NCBI RefSeq assembly: GCF_001640805.2
Contig: NC_066836.1
Span: 569,568-633,567, forward strand
Direction of reading: 5' to 3'
Source of the DNA: Lates calcarifer
Taxonomy: Eukaryota; Chordata; Actinopteri; Centropomidae
Length of the DNA stretch: 64,000 nucleotides
Both the position numbers and the translations under genes were made by a program. Every line of letters begins with the position of its first letter. Within the stretch, counting starts at the first letter, position 1. Below, piece by piece: positions 1 to 8,383 of this stretch. The notes beneath the pieces are model-generated. The model had not been told where the DNA came from. It saw only the letters and a list, made by a program, of their open reading frames with translations, and ran no database searches.

Positions 1-1370
1 TGAAAGTGGTGGGTGAAGAAGTGTGAAAAAAATGGTTAAACTCAAGAACTACCCACAACACAGATGAAAGTGTGACTTGTTTTACAGATTCTATACACGT
101 CATGGTGCTTTAACGTCACGTCACATCATTGTATTTTGTTTTCAGGAAACATTATCATAATTTTATGTGATTTAAATCTACTGTATTTTTTACTTTTTCA
201 AGTATTTCTGTTCACTATATCTGCATGATTTAAGTTGTGTTAAATCATTACATTTGATACCATGTATTAACAATTTAATGTTTACATGTATTTCAATATT
301 AACATTGGTCATTTACTGGTTTCTGAATTCCATTTACTCAAACAGTACATTAGACCTGACTGATACTGAATTTGCAAACAGAGGTGTGTCAACCATTTGT
401 GGTCTTTGAGTGTCCTCTACTGGTGTTTGTAAAATAAACAAATAAATAAATAAACCTGTAGTGATTTTATTGCAGTTTACATTGTACTGCAGTAACTTTT
501 TAGATGTTTTTTTTTTTAATACTATGTTATTTTTGAATGTAGTGGTTGCATGTTTTTGCAGTTTTGTGAAAAATAAAAAAATTATTCCTGTTGTGTTTGT
601 TGTTTTGTCATTGTGTGGTGTGGCTACATATTTTAGATATTTTAATATATCTTTTGATAAATTACAGTATATATGTGACAAAGTTTCCTGAAAGAAAATT
701 ACATGCATTAAATTTCTATACATATTCATGACTGAAATGTTTTCATGTCATAGTGAAAGTTGTTTGCCATTTAGTGTCACCCGCCCACAGGTGGCTGACG
801 TTGCTTATACTGGGAAAAGGTAACCCCCAGAGGTAACAACTTTTATGCCCAACATCAGGATGAACAGTTTTTCTGATCAACCACCACTGAGTCTGAACAA
901 ACCAAACTACCAAGATACATGAAGCTTGCTCCCAAATGTGCCTCAAACTTACCATCAACACCCTCATATCAATCACCTAAGGATCAAACAAAGATCCCAG
1001 ATGAACCCCAATTTGTTGCAAGTGGATCAGGCTTGCAGCAAAGAGAAGTAGTCCACACAGGTCAACCATGACTGCTAGTTTATTTTCCACAAGAAATGTG
1101 CAGAGGGGCAGAAGAATGTGTTCCAACAGTCTGGGTGCCAGCCATGTAGAGACAGAGGGCCAGAGACTGGCCAGGTCTGCTCCTCTAGGGTCAATCAGCT
1201 GACTGAGGGCCCTACACTCCACCTCCAGCTCCACCCAAACTCAGATGAAGGTAATAATAGAAGTCTGTCTGTATAATCTACAATACTGTAGAATGAATAG
1301 TGGCAATTTCAATCTTTTTGTTATTTGACCATGGTTCACATTCATAGCAGTCAGAGTTTCTGTGCAGTAG
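1..1370. repeat. Segmental duplication block, copy 1 (mate 54768-56160)
   Basis: This stretch has no V segment. Read side by side it is nearly base-for-base the same as 54768-56160, with scattered substitutions and small indels, and the match continues through V1/V37. I recognise no protein-coding gene; the open frames on both strands are short and lack known motifs. The left edge lies outside the window. It is a passenger of a V1-containing duplication. Confidence 0.8.
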
Positions 1371-1465
1371 GCAGCAGCCTGGCTTTGAGGTTTTCAGAGA
1401 GTTGTTTCTCTACAGATTAATTCAGGTGAGTTTTCTGCAGATTCCTCCTTCAGTCTGAGCTTCTC

Positions 1466-1495
1466 TGATGATGATGATGATGATGATGATGATGA
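1466..1495 (+). repeat. (TGA)10 microsatellite upstream of V1
   Basis: Ten TGA units about 150 bases before the V1 leader. Sister tracts precede all other group I segments with 9, 9, 8 and 10 units. The long serine run it gives on the minus strand is an artefact of the repeat. Confidence 0.9.
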
Positions 1496-1647
1496 CTGCA
1501 GCATCACTGTCATTTCTAAAGCTTCCATCAGCCTGATTGGAAACAGAGCACAGCAAGAGGAGGAGCTACACAACTGAATATGAAAGGCTTCATTTTGGAA
1601 CTGAAGAGCTGCTGTGTTCTCTCTATTCTTCATTCAGGACAAGTCAA
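1496..1647 (+). promoter_or_regulatory. Group I V promoter/5' UTR region (V1)
   Basis: About 150 bases between the TGA tract and the leader ATG are conserved upstream of V1, V12, V14, V26 and V37, including AGGAGGAGCTACACAACTG. The position is where a V promoter and 5' UTR should lie. No clear TATA box is seen and the start of transcription is not known. Confidence 0.4.
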
Positions 1648-2100
1648 ATGATGCTACTGCTTTTAGTTTGGATGATGATAGTCTCCTTTCATACTGGTAA
1701 GTACTCAACAGACGTATCAAGGTGGAACAGGTGATAGGTCATGTGACTTTATTTTCATGGAGTTCACTTTTCATCAACTAAACTTCAACACAAAGATACA
1801 CAGTTTAAATATATCTTTGTTCTTTTCAGGATCCTCTGAGGATTTAGTGAAACCATCTAAAGATGTAATGATGGCTTTGGAAGGAGACACTGTGACTCTC
1901 TCCTGCAGCTATTCTCAGTCTGGCAGCTACCTCTACTGGTATCAACAGAAGTCCAGTTCATCTCCACAGCTTCTCATGATGGAACATTCAAAGGTTGAAG
2001 GTTTATCTTTTAACCATGACAAGAAAACAAAGGAGTTTCACCTACAGATCTCCTCTGCTGCAGTGACAGACTCTGCTGTGTACTACTGTGCTGTGAGGCC
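1648..2100 (+). CDS. V1: TCR alpha/delta V segment, group I
   Basis: Variable segment that RAG would join to a (D)J to build the outer domain of a TCR alpha or delta chain on the T-cell surface. L-PART1 1648-1696 encodes MMLLLLVWMMIVSFHT and ends G|GTAAGT. V-EXON 1830-2100 follows a TTTTCAG acceptor in phase 1. The exon gives about 90 residues: SSEDLVKPSKDV at the start, Cys23 in TLSCSYS, Trp in LYWYQQ, and [10 protein letters not shown] at the end. The RSS follows at once. No stop or frameshift. Alpha or delta assignment is open. Confidence 0.93.
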
Positions 2101-2138
2101 CACAGTGACAGGAAACACCACAACTCTGTACAAAAACC
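2101..2138 (+). other. V1 RSS (22-bp spacer)
   Basis: Heptamer CACAGTG 2101-2107, spacer 2108-2129, nonamer ACAAAAACC 2130-2138. A CTCF-like core CCACTAGAGGGAG lies at 2173-2185. Confidence 0.95.
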
Positions 2139-2441
2139 TTTGGAACAAAGACAACACAATACTCCACAACATCCACTAGAGGGAGTCACACACTGTTAAA
2201 CTTCAGTGGTTTCTTCTGATCCAGTCTAGATTCTTTTCCCTCATCAGACACAGTTGTGATAAAGAGCTTTAGAAATGAAATTCATTTGATATATGAGTCT
2301 CCTCCTACTGACTGCAGAGGTGGCTGCTTGGCAGAGAACTGTTTGATTCCAGCTGTGAACATCAGACCAAACACAACTCACAAAACCACTCACAACTTCT
2401 TCATCCTGAATGTCCAGTTTCAACAGTTCTCCTCTGTAAAC
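2139..2441 (+). promoter_or_regulatory. V1 3' flank and group VII promoter/5' UTR region
   Basis: The 300 bases between the V1 RSS and the V2 leader are repeated almost unchanged before every group VII segment and before V23. They hold the CTCF-like core near the left end and presumably the V2 promoter. The last 186 bases stay open in frame with the V2 leader in most copies, but V25 has a 5-base deletion there, so I read this as untranslated. Confidence 0.5.
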
Positions 2442-3017
2442 ATGGAAAAACTCACTGTGATTTTCTTCTTTTCAACTCTCGTAGGTACGTATGTTTTACA
2501 CAAGAAGACCTGAAACTATTAATTTTCATACTTGAAAACACACAATAATCTGTCTTTGTCATGACGTCCTGTACAATCTAGTTGTGATCTCAGCTACAGT
2601 TGAGCTGTTTCTGTCCACAGAGTAACACTGTACACTGACATTTTCCACTGTCTTCTCCTCTCAGCCTCATGGACAATGTTAGTCTAATGGCTTCATTTTC
2701 TCTACTTTTTCCAGGACTAACAGCTGGAGACTCAATCTCTCCTGAAAGAGGTGAAGTCAGTGAAAGAGAAGGACAATCTGTCACACTCAGATGTACATAT
2801 GAGACAACTAACACATACATTTACCTTTACTGGTACAGACATCATTCTGACCTTCAGACACCTCAGTTTATACTGTATAAAGGAGAAGGAACACAGAAAG
2901 GTGATGACCATATTCCTGATAAACGATATGAATCAGAAACAACAGATAAATCAACTGAACTGACCATAAACAGACTAACCCTGGCAGACACAGGTCTCTA
3001 CTACTGTGCTCTAGAAA
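2442..3017 (+). CDS. V2: TCR alpha/delta V segment, group VII
   Basis: First group VII member. L-PART1 2442-2484 encodes MEKLTVIFFFSTLV with donor TAG|GTACGT; V-EXON 2715-3017 starts after CTACTTTTTCCAG. The domain begins GLTAGDSISPERGEV and has Cys in LRCTYE, FR2 LYWYRHHSDLQTPQF, and LADTGLYYCALE. CDR1 region ETTNTYIY. FR2 has HHSD where other groups have RQYPG. The coding end is CTAGAA-A, one base shorter than in V8-type members, which changes the frame offered to the J. Confidence 0.92.
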
Positions 3018-3056
3018 CACAGTGATACAAAGTGTAGAAGAGGCTGTACAAAAACC
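3018..3056 (+). other. V2 RSS (23-bp spacer)
   Basis: Heptamer CACAGTG 3018-3024, spacer 3025-3047, nonamer ACAAAAACC 3048-3056. The same spacer is used by all group VII segments. Confidence 0.95.
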
Positions 3057-3394
3057 TGAACACAGATATCTGACTACTCTTCAAAGAGGAGGGAAGTGGG
3101 ATTCAAACCACAGCTTCATATCAGATGGATTCTGCTAATTCCTGTTTTATCAGAGTCACTGTGGTTACAGCTGCTAATCAAACACTGTGGGAGGATTCAC
3201 ATGAGCAGCAAATCCACATCAATGACAAACCAACTGGATGATGGTTCAAACACAACACACCATGAAAACAAATGAATGAACATTGACGTACTCAGTCAAT
3301 CCTCATTATAGAGCATCACTGAGCTGCCTCCATTCTTCACTATTCCTTGGGAACATGTAGAACAACACCCCAAATACATCAACTAATGAATGAA

Positions 3395-4400
3395 AACATC
3401 ACTCTGTATTAAGTCTGCACCATTCTGGATTTAGAGCTAATCCCAGCACAATTTCAGATATTCTTTTGGTTACAAATAATATATCTGGTCTTGAACCTAT
3501 CAAAAGCATTTGATACAGTTAATCATCTTTTTACTTTTACAAAGGTTACCTAGTGTTGGTCTAAATGGAAATGCTTTTGATTCATTTCAAAATTATCAGT
3601 TTCAATGTGTAAAATCAGGAATGTCCCAGTCTCAGTTCTTCCATGTAATAAAGGATGTTCCACAAGGGTAAACTCTGGGTTTGATTCTTCTCATTAGGTA
3701 TATTAACAACATTGTTATTTAAATGAATGGCTGTCACGGCCATCTTTATGCAGATGACACTGTAGTGTATTGTATTGCTGACTATGTACAATTAGAATTA
3801 AAATCTTTCAGAAAGCTTGTTTCCTCTACAAATGGATCTGACATTGAAAGTGTCACTGAATATAAATATCTTGGCATCTGGACCCAACGAGAAATTTACA
3901 TTTAAATTCCATAAACACAACCAGGTCTGTAAACTGTACCAAAATAATTGACTGCTTTTACAGAGAGAGAACCTGCTTGCTTATGTTTTACAGTAAAATG
4001 ATTGTTAAAATAGTTCTCATGTCTGTGTTATGGAGACATAATTTATAGAAATGCTCCATCATCCATTGTTAAATCCCTTGACACAGTCTATCATTGCTCC
4101 CTCTGATTTATTACAGGAGATAGCTATGGCACTCACCATTATATCTCTCATGATAAATTTGGTCAGTTCTCTCAGGCTGAGAGGTGAAACAAAAATTGGT
4201 ATCTGTAAATGTATAAGGCCATAATTGAAAAACTAACACATCACAGTGATGCTGGATTGAATCCCTTGAGTACAGACTGATCTAAGGAAGTTGGTGTTTT
4301 GTTTCAATGCTCCAACCTCTGGGAACAATTGACAACACACTCACATTTTATGGGAAATTTAAAACCATGTTCACAAACCACCCTGTCTCAACTTGAAGAT
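3395..4400 (+). mobile_element. Decayed non-LTR retrotransposon, reverse transcriptase region
   Basis: Broken frames carry reverse transcriptase signatures in order: an AFDTVNH-like motif near 3500, a VPQG motif with a stop straight after near 3660, and HLYADDTVVYC at 3741-3780. EYKYLGIW follows near 3860. Stops and frameshifts make it non-functional. It looks like a fish LINE of the Jockey superfamily; the clade is uncertain. Confidence 0.7.
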
Positions 4401-4489
4401 GTTTAATATAATCATTATTTAATTGATCTTATTTGAATCTTGTCTGTACTTTTCTTTCATTTTATTAAACTTGCTCATTTATATATTGT

Positions 4490-5052
4490 TTAGTTTTGTT
4501 TTTGTTTAAAACTGAAGTCATTATAATTGGTCCTGAACACATCAGAAATAAACTTTCTAATGATGTAGCTCCACTAGACGGCATTGCCCTGGCTCCCAGC
4601 TCCACTGTAAAGAATCTGGGAGTCATCTTTGATCAGGAAATGTCCTTTAACTCACACATAAAACAAACTTCTAGGACTGCCTTCTTTGACCTGCGTAATA
4701 TCACCAAAATTAGACATTTTCTGTCTTAAAAAGATGCAGAAAAACTAGTCCATGCATTTGTTACTTCTAGGCTGGACTACTGTAATTCATTATTATCAGG
4801 CTGCCCCAACAAGTCTCTAAAGACTCTGCAGCTGATTCAAAATGCTGCAGCACGATTACTGATAGGAACTAGGAAAAGAGACCATATTTCTCCTGTGTTA
4901 GCCTCTCTACATTGGCTCCCGGTCAAATCCAGAGTAGAATTCAAAATCCTCGTCCTCACATACAAAGCCCTTAATGGTCAGGCTCCATCTTACCTTAAAG
5001 ATCTCATAGTCCCCTACAATCCCACCAGGACTCTGTTTTCCCAGAATGCTGG
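4490..5052 (+). mobile_element. LINE ORF2 C-terminal remnant (L2/CR1-like)
   Basis: Frames read NLGVIFDQEMSF, then one stop, then [21 protein letters not shown] and [14 protein letters not shown], a string typical of the end of fish L2-type ORF2. It is on the same strand as the V segments. It ends abruptly where an orphan V 3' flank begins. Confidence 0.75.
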
Positions 5053-5077
5053 TTTGCATCCACTAGAGGGAGTCACA
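5053..5077 (+). other. Orphan V-segment 3' flank fragment
   Basis: About 23 bases (CATCCACTAGAGGGAGTCAC plus ACA) match the flank normally found 32 bases beyond a V RSS, yet no V exon or RSS lies before them. The CTCF-like core is at 5060-5072. It joins LINE sequence on both sides, so it is a scar of a lost V segment. Confidence 0.7.
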
Positions 5078-5079
5078 CA

Positions 5080-5690
5080 GTGATTCTTTGTTTTCCTCAC
5101 CTTCTATCCACCACAGTGTCCTCCAGGGCTCAATTTGAGGTCCCTTTCTCCTTTTACATGCTTTCTCTGGGCAACATTATACAAAACCATAACATTAAGT
5201 TCAATTTCTACACTGGTGACTTGCAGATTTATCTTCCAGATAAATCCAATAATAAAACTGGTCTATAAACCTGAATAGTTGCTTAATAGACTTTAAAAGT
5301 TCTGACAACTTTCTCCAGTTTAATGACAAATCTGAAGTCATTCTCATTGCTCCCACCCATGACAGGGCTCATATTGATAATGACCTCCTTGGTGCTTCAA
5401 ACTCAAAGATCTCTGCCACATATCTTGGTGTAATATTTGACTCTGATTTTAAAGTGGATCTCAATGTAAAAAAAACAAACCAAAAAAATGTTTGTCCAAT
5501 CATGTTTTCAGTGGCACCCATTAGACCAAAGGTGACAGTTCTGCTGTTAGAGCCCCAAGACTTGGAATATCCTGCTAAAAGGATCAGGCGTGCATCACTG
5601 TCTCAGTTAAAGTCACTGCTGAAATCATACATAGTTGTAATCTTTCCTCTTTTATTTTACCTGCTAATTGAACTCTGAACTCTCAAACTC
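5080..5690 (+). mobile_element. LINE reverse transcriptase fragment
   Basis: Encodes a broken RT palm piece (SFYMLSLGNIIQNHNIKF, then FYTGDLQIYLP where FYADD would be expected). The same fragment recurs at 9726-10025, and related ones at 13.2, 22.4, 24.9 and 58.5 kb. Confidence 0.65.
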
Positions 5691-5891
5691 CGAAAAGGTG
5701 ATCCACCCTTGAGTCATCTCAGCTACCTTTCTGTTATAAAGAAATCACCAGAAACAGCTGAAAAACACCACACTGCAATAAATGCTGCTACCAGACTGTG
5801 AACCAGGAAGAAGTGTAACAGAGAGAAGTGAAAATACAGATCTAAGAGGAGACGGAGAGATTCAGGGAGGAGCTGAGCTGTTACTGAACTA
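5690..5891 (+). promoter_or_regulatory. Truncated group III upstream region
   Basis: Matches the sequence before group III leaders (AACAGAGAGAAGTGAAAATA and the following GA-rich stretch) up to GTTACTGAACTA. It then breaks off and runs into group II upstream sequence. The group III leader and exon are missing. Confidence 0.65.
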
Positions 5892-6059
5892 AATGGTCAG
5901 TTCTTAAACCAAGTCTCTCTTAGACCAAAATATTTAATATTTCACAAGATTCCTTCTTGACTGGATGATAATGTTCAAAAACAAAACAAAGAAAAAGAAA
6001 AGCCAGCAGAATAACAAAGGTTTATGTTTTTGGGCTTAAATCTGTAAAATCTATTGAGG

Positions 6060-6210
6060 TGTGGTTTTGGTGTTGATAACATACAGTGATATGAGAGGAG
6101 GAACAGGTTGAGGGAGGAGCAACACTGTCAAAGAGCAGAACACAAAACAACTCCCACTGTCAGATGCATTCAATATCTAAACCATACATAACACACATAC
6201 TGTCTGTAAG
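6060..6210 (+). promoter_or_regulatory. Group II V promoter/5' UTR region (V3)
   Basis: A block containing GTGATATGAGAGGAGGAACA and GCATTCAATATCTAAACC is conserved before V3, V4, V18, V22, V27, V30 and V36, ending at the leader ATG. Likely promoter and 5' UTR; no TATA box stands out. Confidence 0.4.
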
Positions 6211-6691
6211 ATGCTCTCACTGCATTACTGTGGAATGTTTCCTTTGTTTCTCATCATACTAAAAGGTAGGTTAAAGCAGGAATAATAAATGCCTTTAGAG
6301 GATCTGTTTGCTAGAAACCACTGGAACAGGCAATCAGAGTTTAACATGGTCTTTAACAACATTTATCTGTTTCTTTAGGTGTCAGCTGTCAACAACTGAC
6401 TCCAGACAAGGATGAAGAGTTCAGTTTAGAAGGCAGCTCTGTTACTCTGTCCTACAAATACTCCAAACAAGCTGCAGCTGATGATTATTTCTTCTGGTAT
6501 CGACAATATCCAGGAAAACCACCAGAGTTCCTCCTGTACATCTCAGGACTTAACATGTCAAGAGCAGCAGATTCTCTAAAATCCGAAACAAGGTTCTTCA
6601 CTCAGCTTTCTGGAGAAAAACGTGGTGTCAATCTGCAGATCTCCTCTGCTGCAGTGATAGACTCTGCTGTGTACTACTGTGCTGTGAGGCC
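6211..6691 (+). CDS. V3: TCR alpha/delta V segment, group II (Tyr at Cys23)
   Basis: First group II member. L-PART1 6211-6265 encodes MLSLHYCGMFPLFLIILK with donor G|GTAGGT; V-EXON 6379-6691 follows TTTCTTTAG. The exon starts GVSCQQLTPDKDEEF and has FFWYRQYPGKPPEF and [10 protein letters not shown]. The usual first Cys is Tyr: SVTLSYKYS, TAC codon at 6453-6455. A Cys remains at the leader/mature junction (VSC). The second half (LYISGLNMSRAADSL) is nearly the same as in V31. Frame is open. Confidence 0.9.
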
Positions 6692-6729
6692 CACAGTGAC
6701 AGGAAACACCACAACTCTGTACAAAAACC
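6692..6729 (+). other. V3 RSS (22-bp spacer)
   Basis: Heptamer 6692-6698, spacer 6699-6720, nonamer ACAAAAACC 6721-6729. CTCF-like core 6764-6776. Confidence 0.95.
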
Positions 6730-7189
6730 TTTGGAGCAAAGACAACACAACACTCCACAACATCCACTAGAGGGAGTCACACACTGTTAAACTTCAATGG
6801 TTTCTTGTGATCGAGTCGACAGTCATTTTACTTTCAGACAGGATTGTCATGAAAAGCTTTAGAAAATAGTCACAGCACAAAACAGGGTAACCATGGTAAT
6901 AACAAGTGAAATCTTTGTTCGAAACAGCACTTGTCAAAATTGTGAAGGACTGATGTATAAACACAGACTTTAATAAGGGTTAGGGTTAGAATAAAAAAAA
7001 AAACTTCCATTGTTATGCAGATGATACCCAATTATACTTGTCAGTGAAGGCTCATGAAACCAAACAGTTAGTTAAACTTCAGAAAGAATAACCTTTCAAA
7101 CATAGAGTTTGCAGTGGGACAGTATCATTCAATATATCAATATACTCAGGGTCACAGTGACAACATATATGTTCCCACTCAGTACAAGA

Positions 7190-7481
7190 GAAAGAGCATC
7201 TCCTCCTGCCTTTCATCCAGGCTCTCCCAGCTGAATACTTTCTAAATGTTCAGTCTTTTCAGTTCACTCAGTTTCTGAATTGGCATCAAAGGACCTTCAC
7301 TAAACTGGTTTAAGTCCTGTTTATTAGATTGACATCGATTTGCTCATGTTAACTACAAATATTCAATGTACACATAAGTGAGACATGGAGTACCACAATG
7401 TTCTGTGCTTGGACCAGTTATATTCACCTTGTATATACTTCTTTTATGCAACATTATCAGGAAATATTCCATAAAAGTCAA
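7190..7481 (+). mobile_element. LINE RT fragment, left part
   Basis: Contains MRHGVPQCSVLGPVIFTLYI, a VPQGS-box RT piece related to 37850-38360. It is interrupted by the SINE at 7482 and resumes at 7785 with the YADD region. Confidence 0.65.
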
Positions 7482-7784
7482 GGGCGGCTGTGGCTTAGGA
7501 GGTAGAGCAGTCGTCCACCAATCAGAAGGTCGGTGGTTCGATTCCCGGCTCCTCCAGTCTGCATGCCGAAGTATCCTTGGGCAAGATACTGAACCCCAAA
7601 TTGCCTCCGATGTGTGTGTTTCACATCGGTGTGTGAATGTGTGTGAATGTGTTTAGAAAGCACATTAAATATAGAATATGTGCTGTATGAATGTGTGTGA
7701 ATGGGGTGAATGTGATCTGTAGTGTAAAGCGCTTTGAGTGGTCGAAAAGACTAGAAAAGCGCTATATAAGTACAGTCCATTTAC
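7482..7784 (+). mobile_element. tRNA-derived SINE nested in LINE
   Basis: The head carries box A TGGCTTAGGAGGTAG (7491-7505) and box B GGTTCGATTCC (7535-7545). The body ends in AAAGCGCTTTGAGTGGTCG and GCTATATAAGTACAGTCCAT, a tail common in teleost SINEs. It splits an RT fragment whose uninterrupted form is seen at 38040-38110. Confidence 0.85.
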
Positions 7785-8010
7785 TATTACGCAGATGATA
7801 CTCACCTATACTTGTCAGTGAAGCCAGATGAAATGAACCACTCAGATAAATTTCAACATTCCAGCATACCTTAAGGACATCAAGAGATGGATGACCTGCA
7901 CTTTTCTGCCATTTAACCTATGGACTTGGACAGTCTCCATATTTCTCACTGTTACTCTGAGGTACTTTGTATTGTTGATTGAATCATTTCAAATATAATG
8001 TTCCTGTATT
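7785..8010 (+). mobile_element. LINE RT fragment, right part
   Basis: Continues the interrupted RT piece: TACGCAGATGATACTCACCT (YADDT), then SVKPDE. Group II upstream sequence starts soon after. Confidence 0.6.
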
Positions 8011-8383
8011 TGTTTATTTAGCTGGGATGAGAAGAACTGAACAATCATTTGTTATAAAGGGTCAGTTCTTAAAACAAGTCTCTTAGACCAAAATACTTCA
8101 ACATATTTCACAAGATTCATTATTGACTGGATGATAATGTTCAAAAATGTGTCAAAAGCAAAGCAAAGAATGCAAAGATAAGAATAACAGAGGTTTATGT
8201 TTTAGGGCTTAAAGCTGTAAAATCTACTGAGGTGTGGTTTTGGTGTTGATAACATACAGTGATATGAGAGGAGGAACAGGTTGAGGGAGGAGCAACACTG
8301 TCAAAGAGCAGAACACAAAACAACTCCCACTGTCAGATGCATTCAATATCTAAACCATACATAACACACATACTGTCTGTAAG

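Noticed and set aside
780..800. CCCACAGGTGGC as a further CTCF-like core
   Set aside because: Fits only about 10 of 12 positions and has no fixed relation to an RSS.
743..1234. Minus-strand frames in the 1-1370 block, repeated at 55520-56013
   Set aside because: They are kept only because the block is a recent duplication; no motif recognised, and the second copy is altered by an indel.
1394..1633. Minus-strand frames with long serine runs near group I promoters
   Set aside because: Produced by the TGA repeat; no homolog or gene structure.
2256..2441. A 62-codon frame upstream of and in frame with group VII leaders, open in most copies
   Set aside because: V25 has a 5-base deletion that shifts it, and all copies are so similar that openness carries little weight. 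A signal peptide starting at MEKLTV fits V gene structure better, so I treat it as 5' UTR/promoter.
2669..2714. Alternative group VII leader (DNVSLMASFSLLFPG) read without splicing
   Set aside because: It includes the pyrimidine tract and acceptor of the leader intron, and V21 and V25 have a stop in it.
3395..5690. Functional retrotransposon
   Set aside because: Stops, frameshifts and missing ends throughout; only fragments of RT remain.
6055..6100. GGTTTTGGT followed by TACAGTG upstream of group II leaders as a reversed 12-RSS
   Set aside because: The heptamer is in the wrong orientation and the spacer does not fit.
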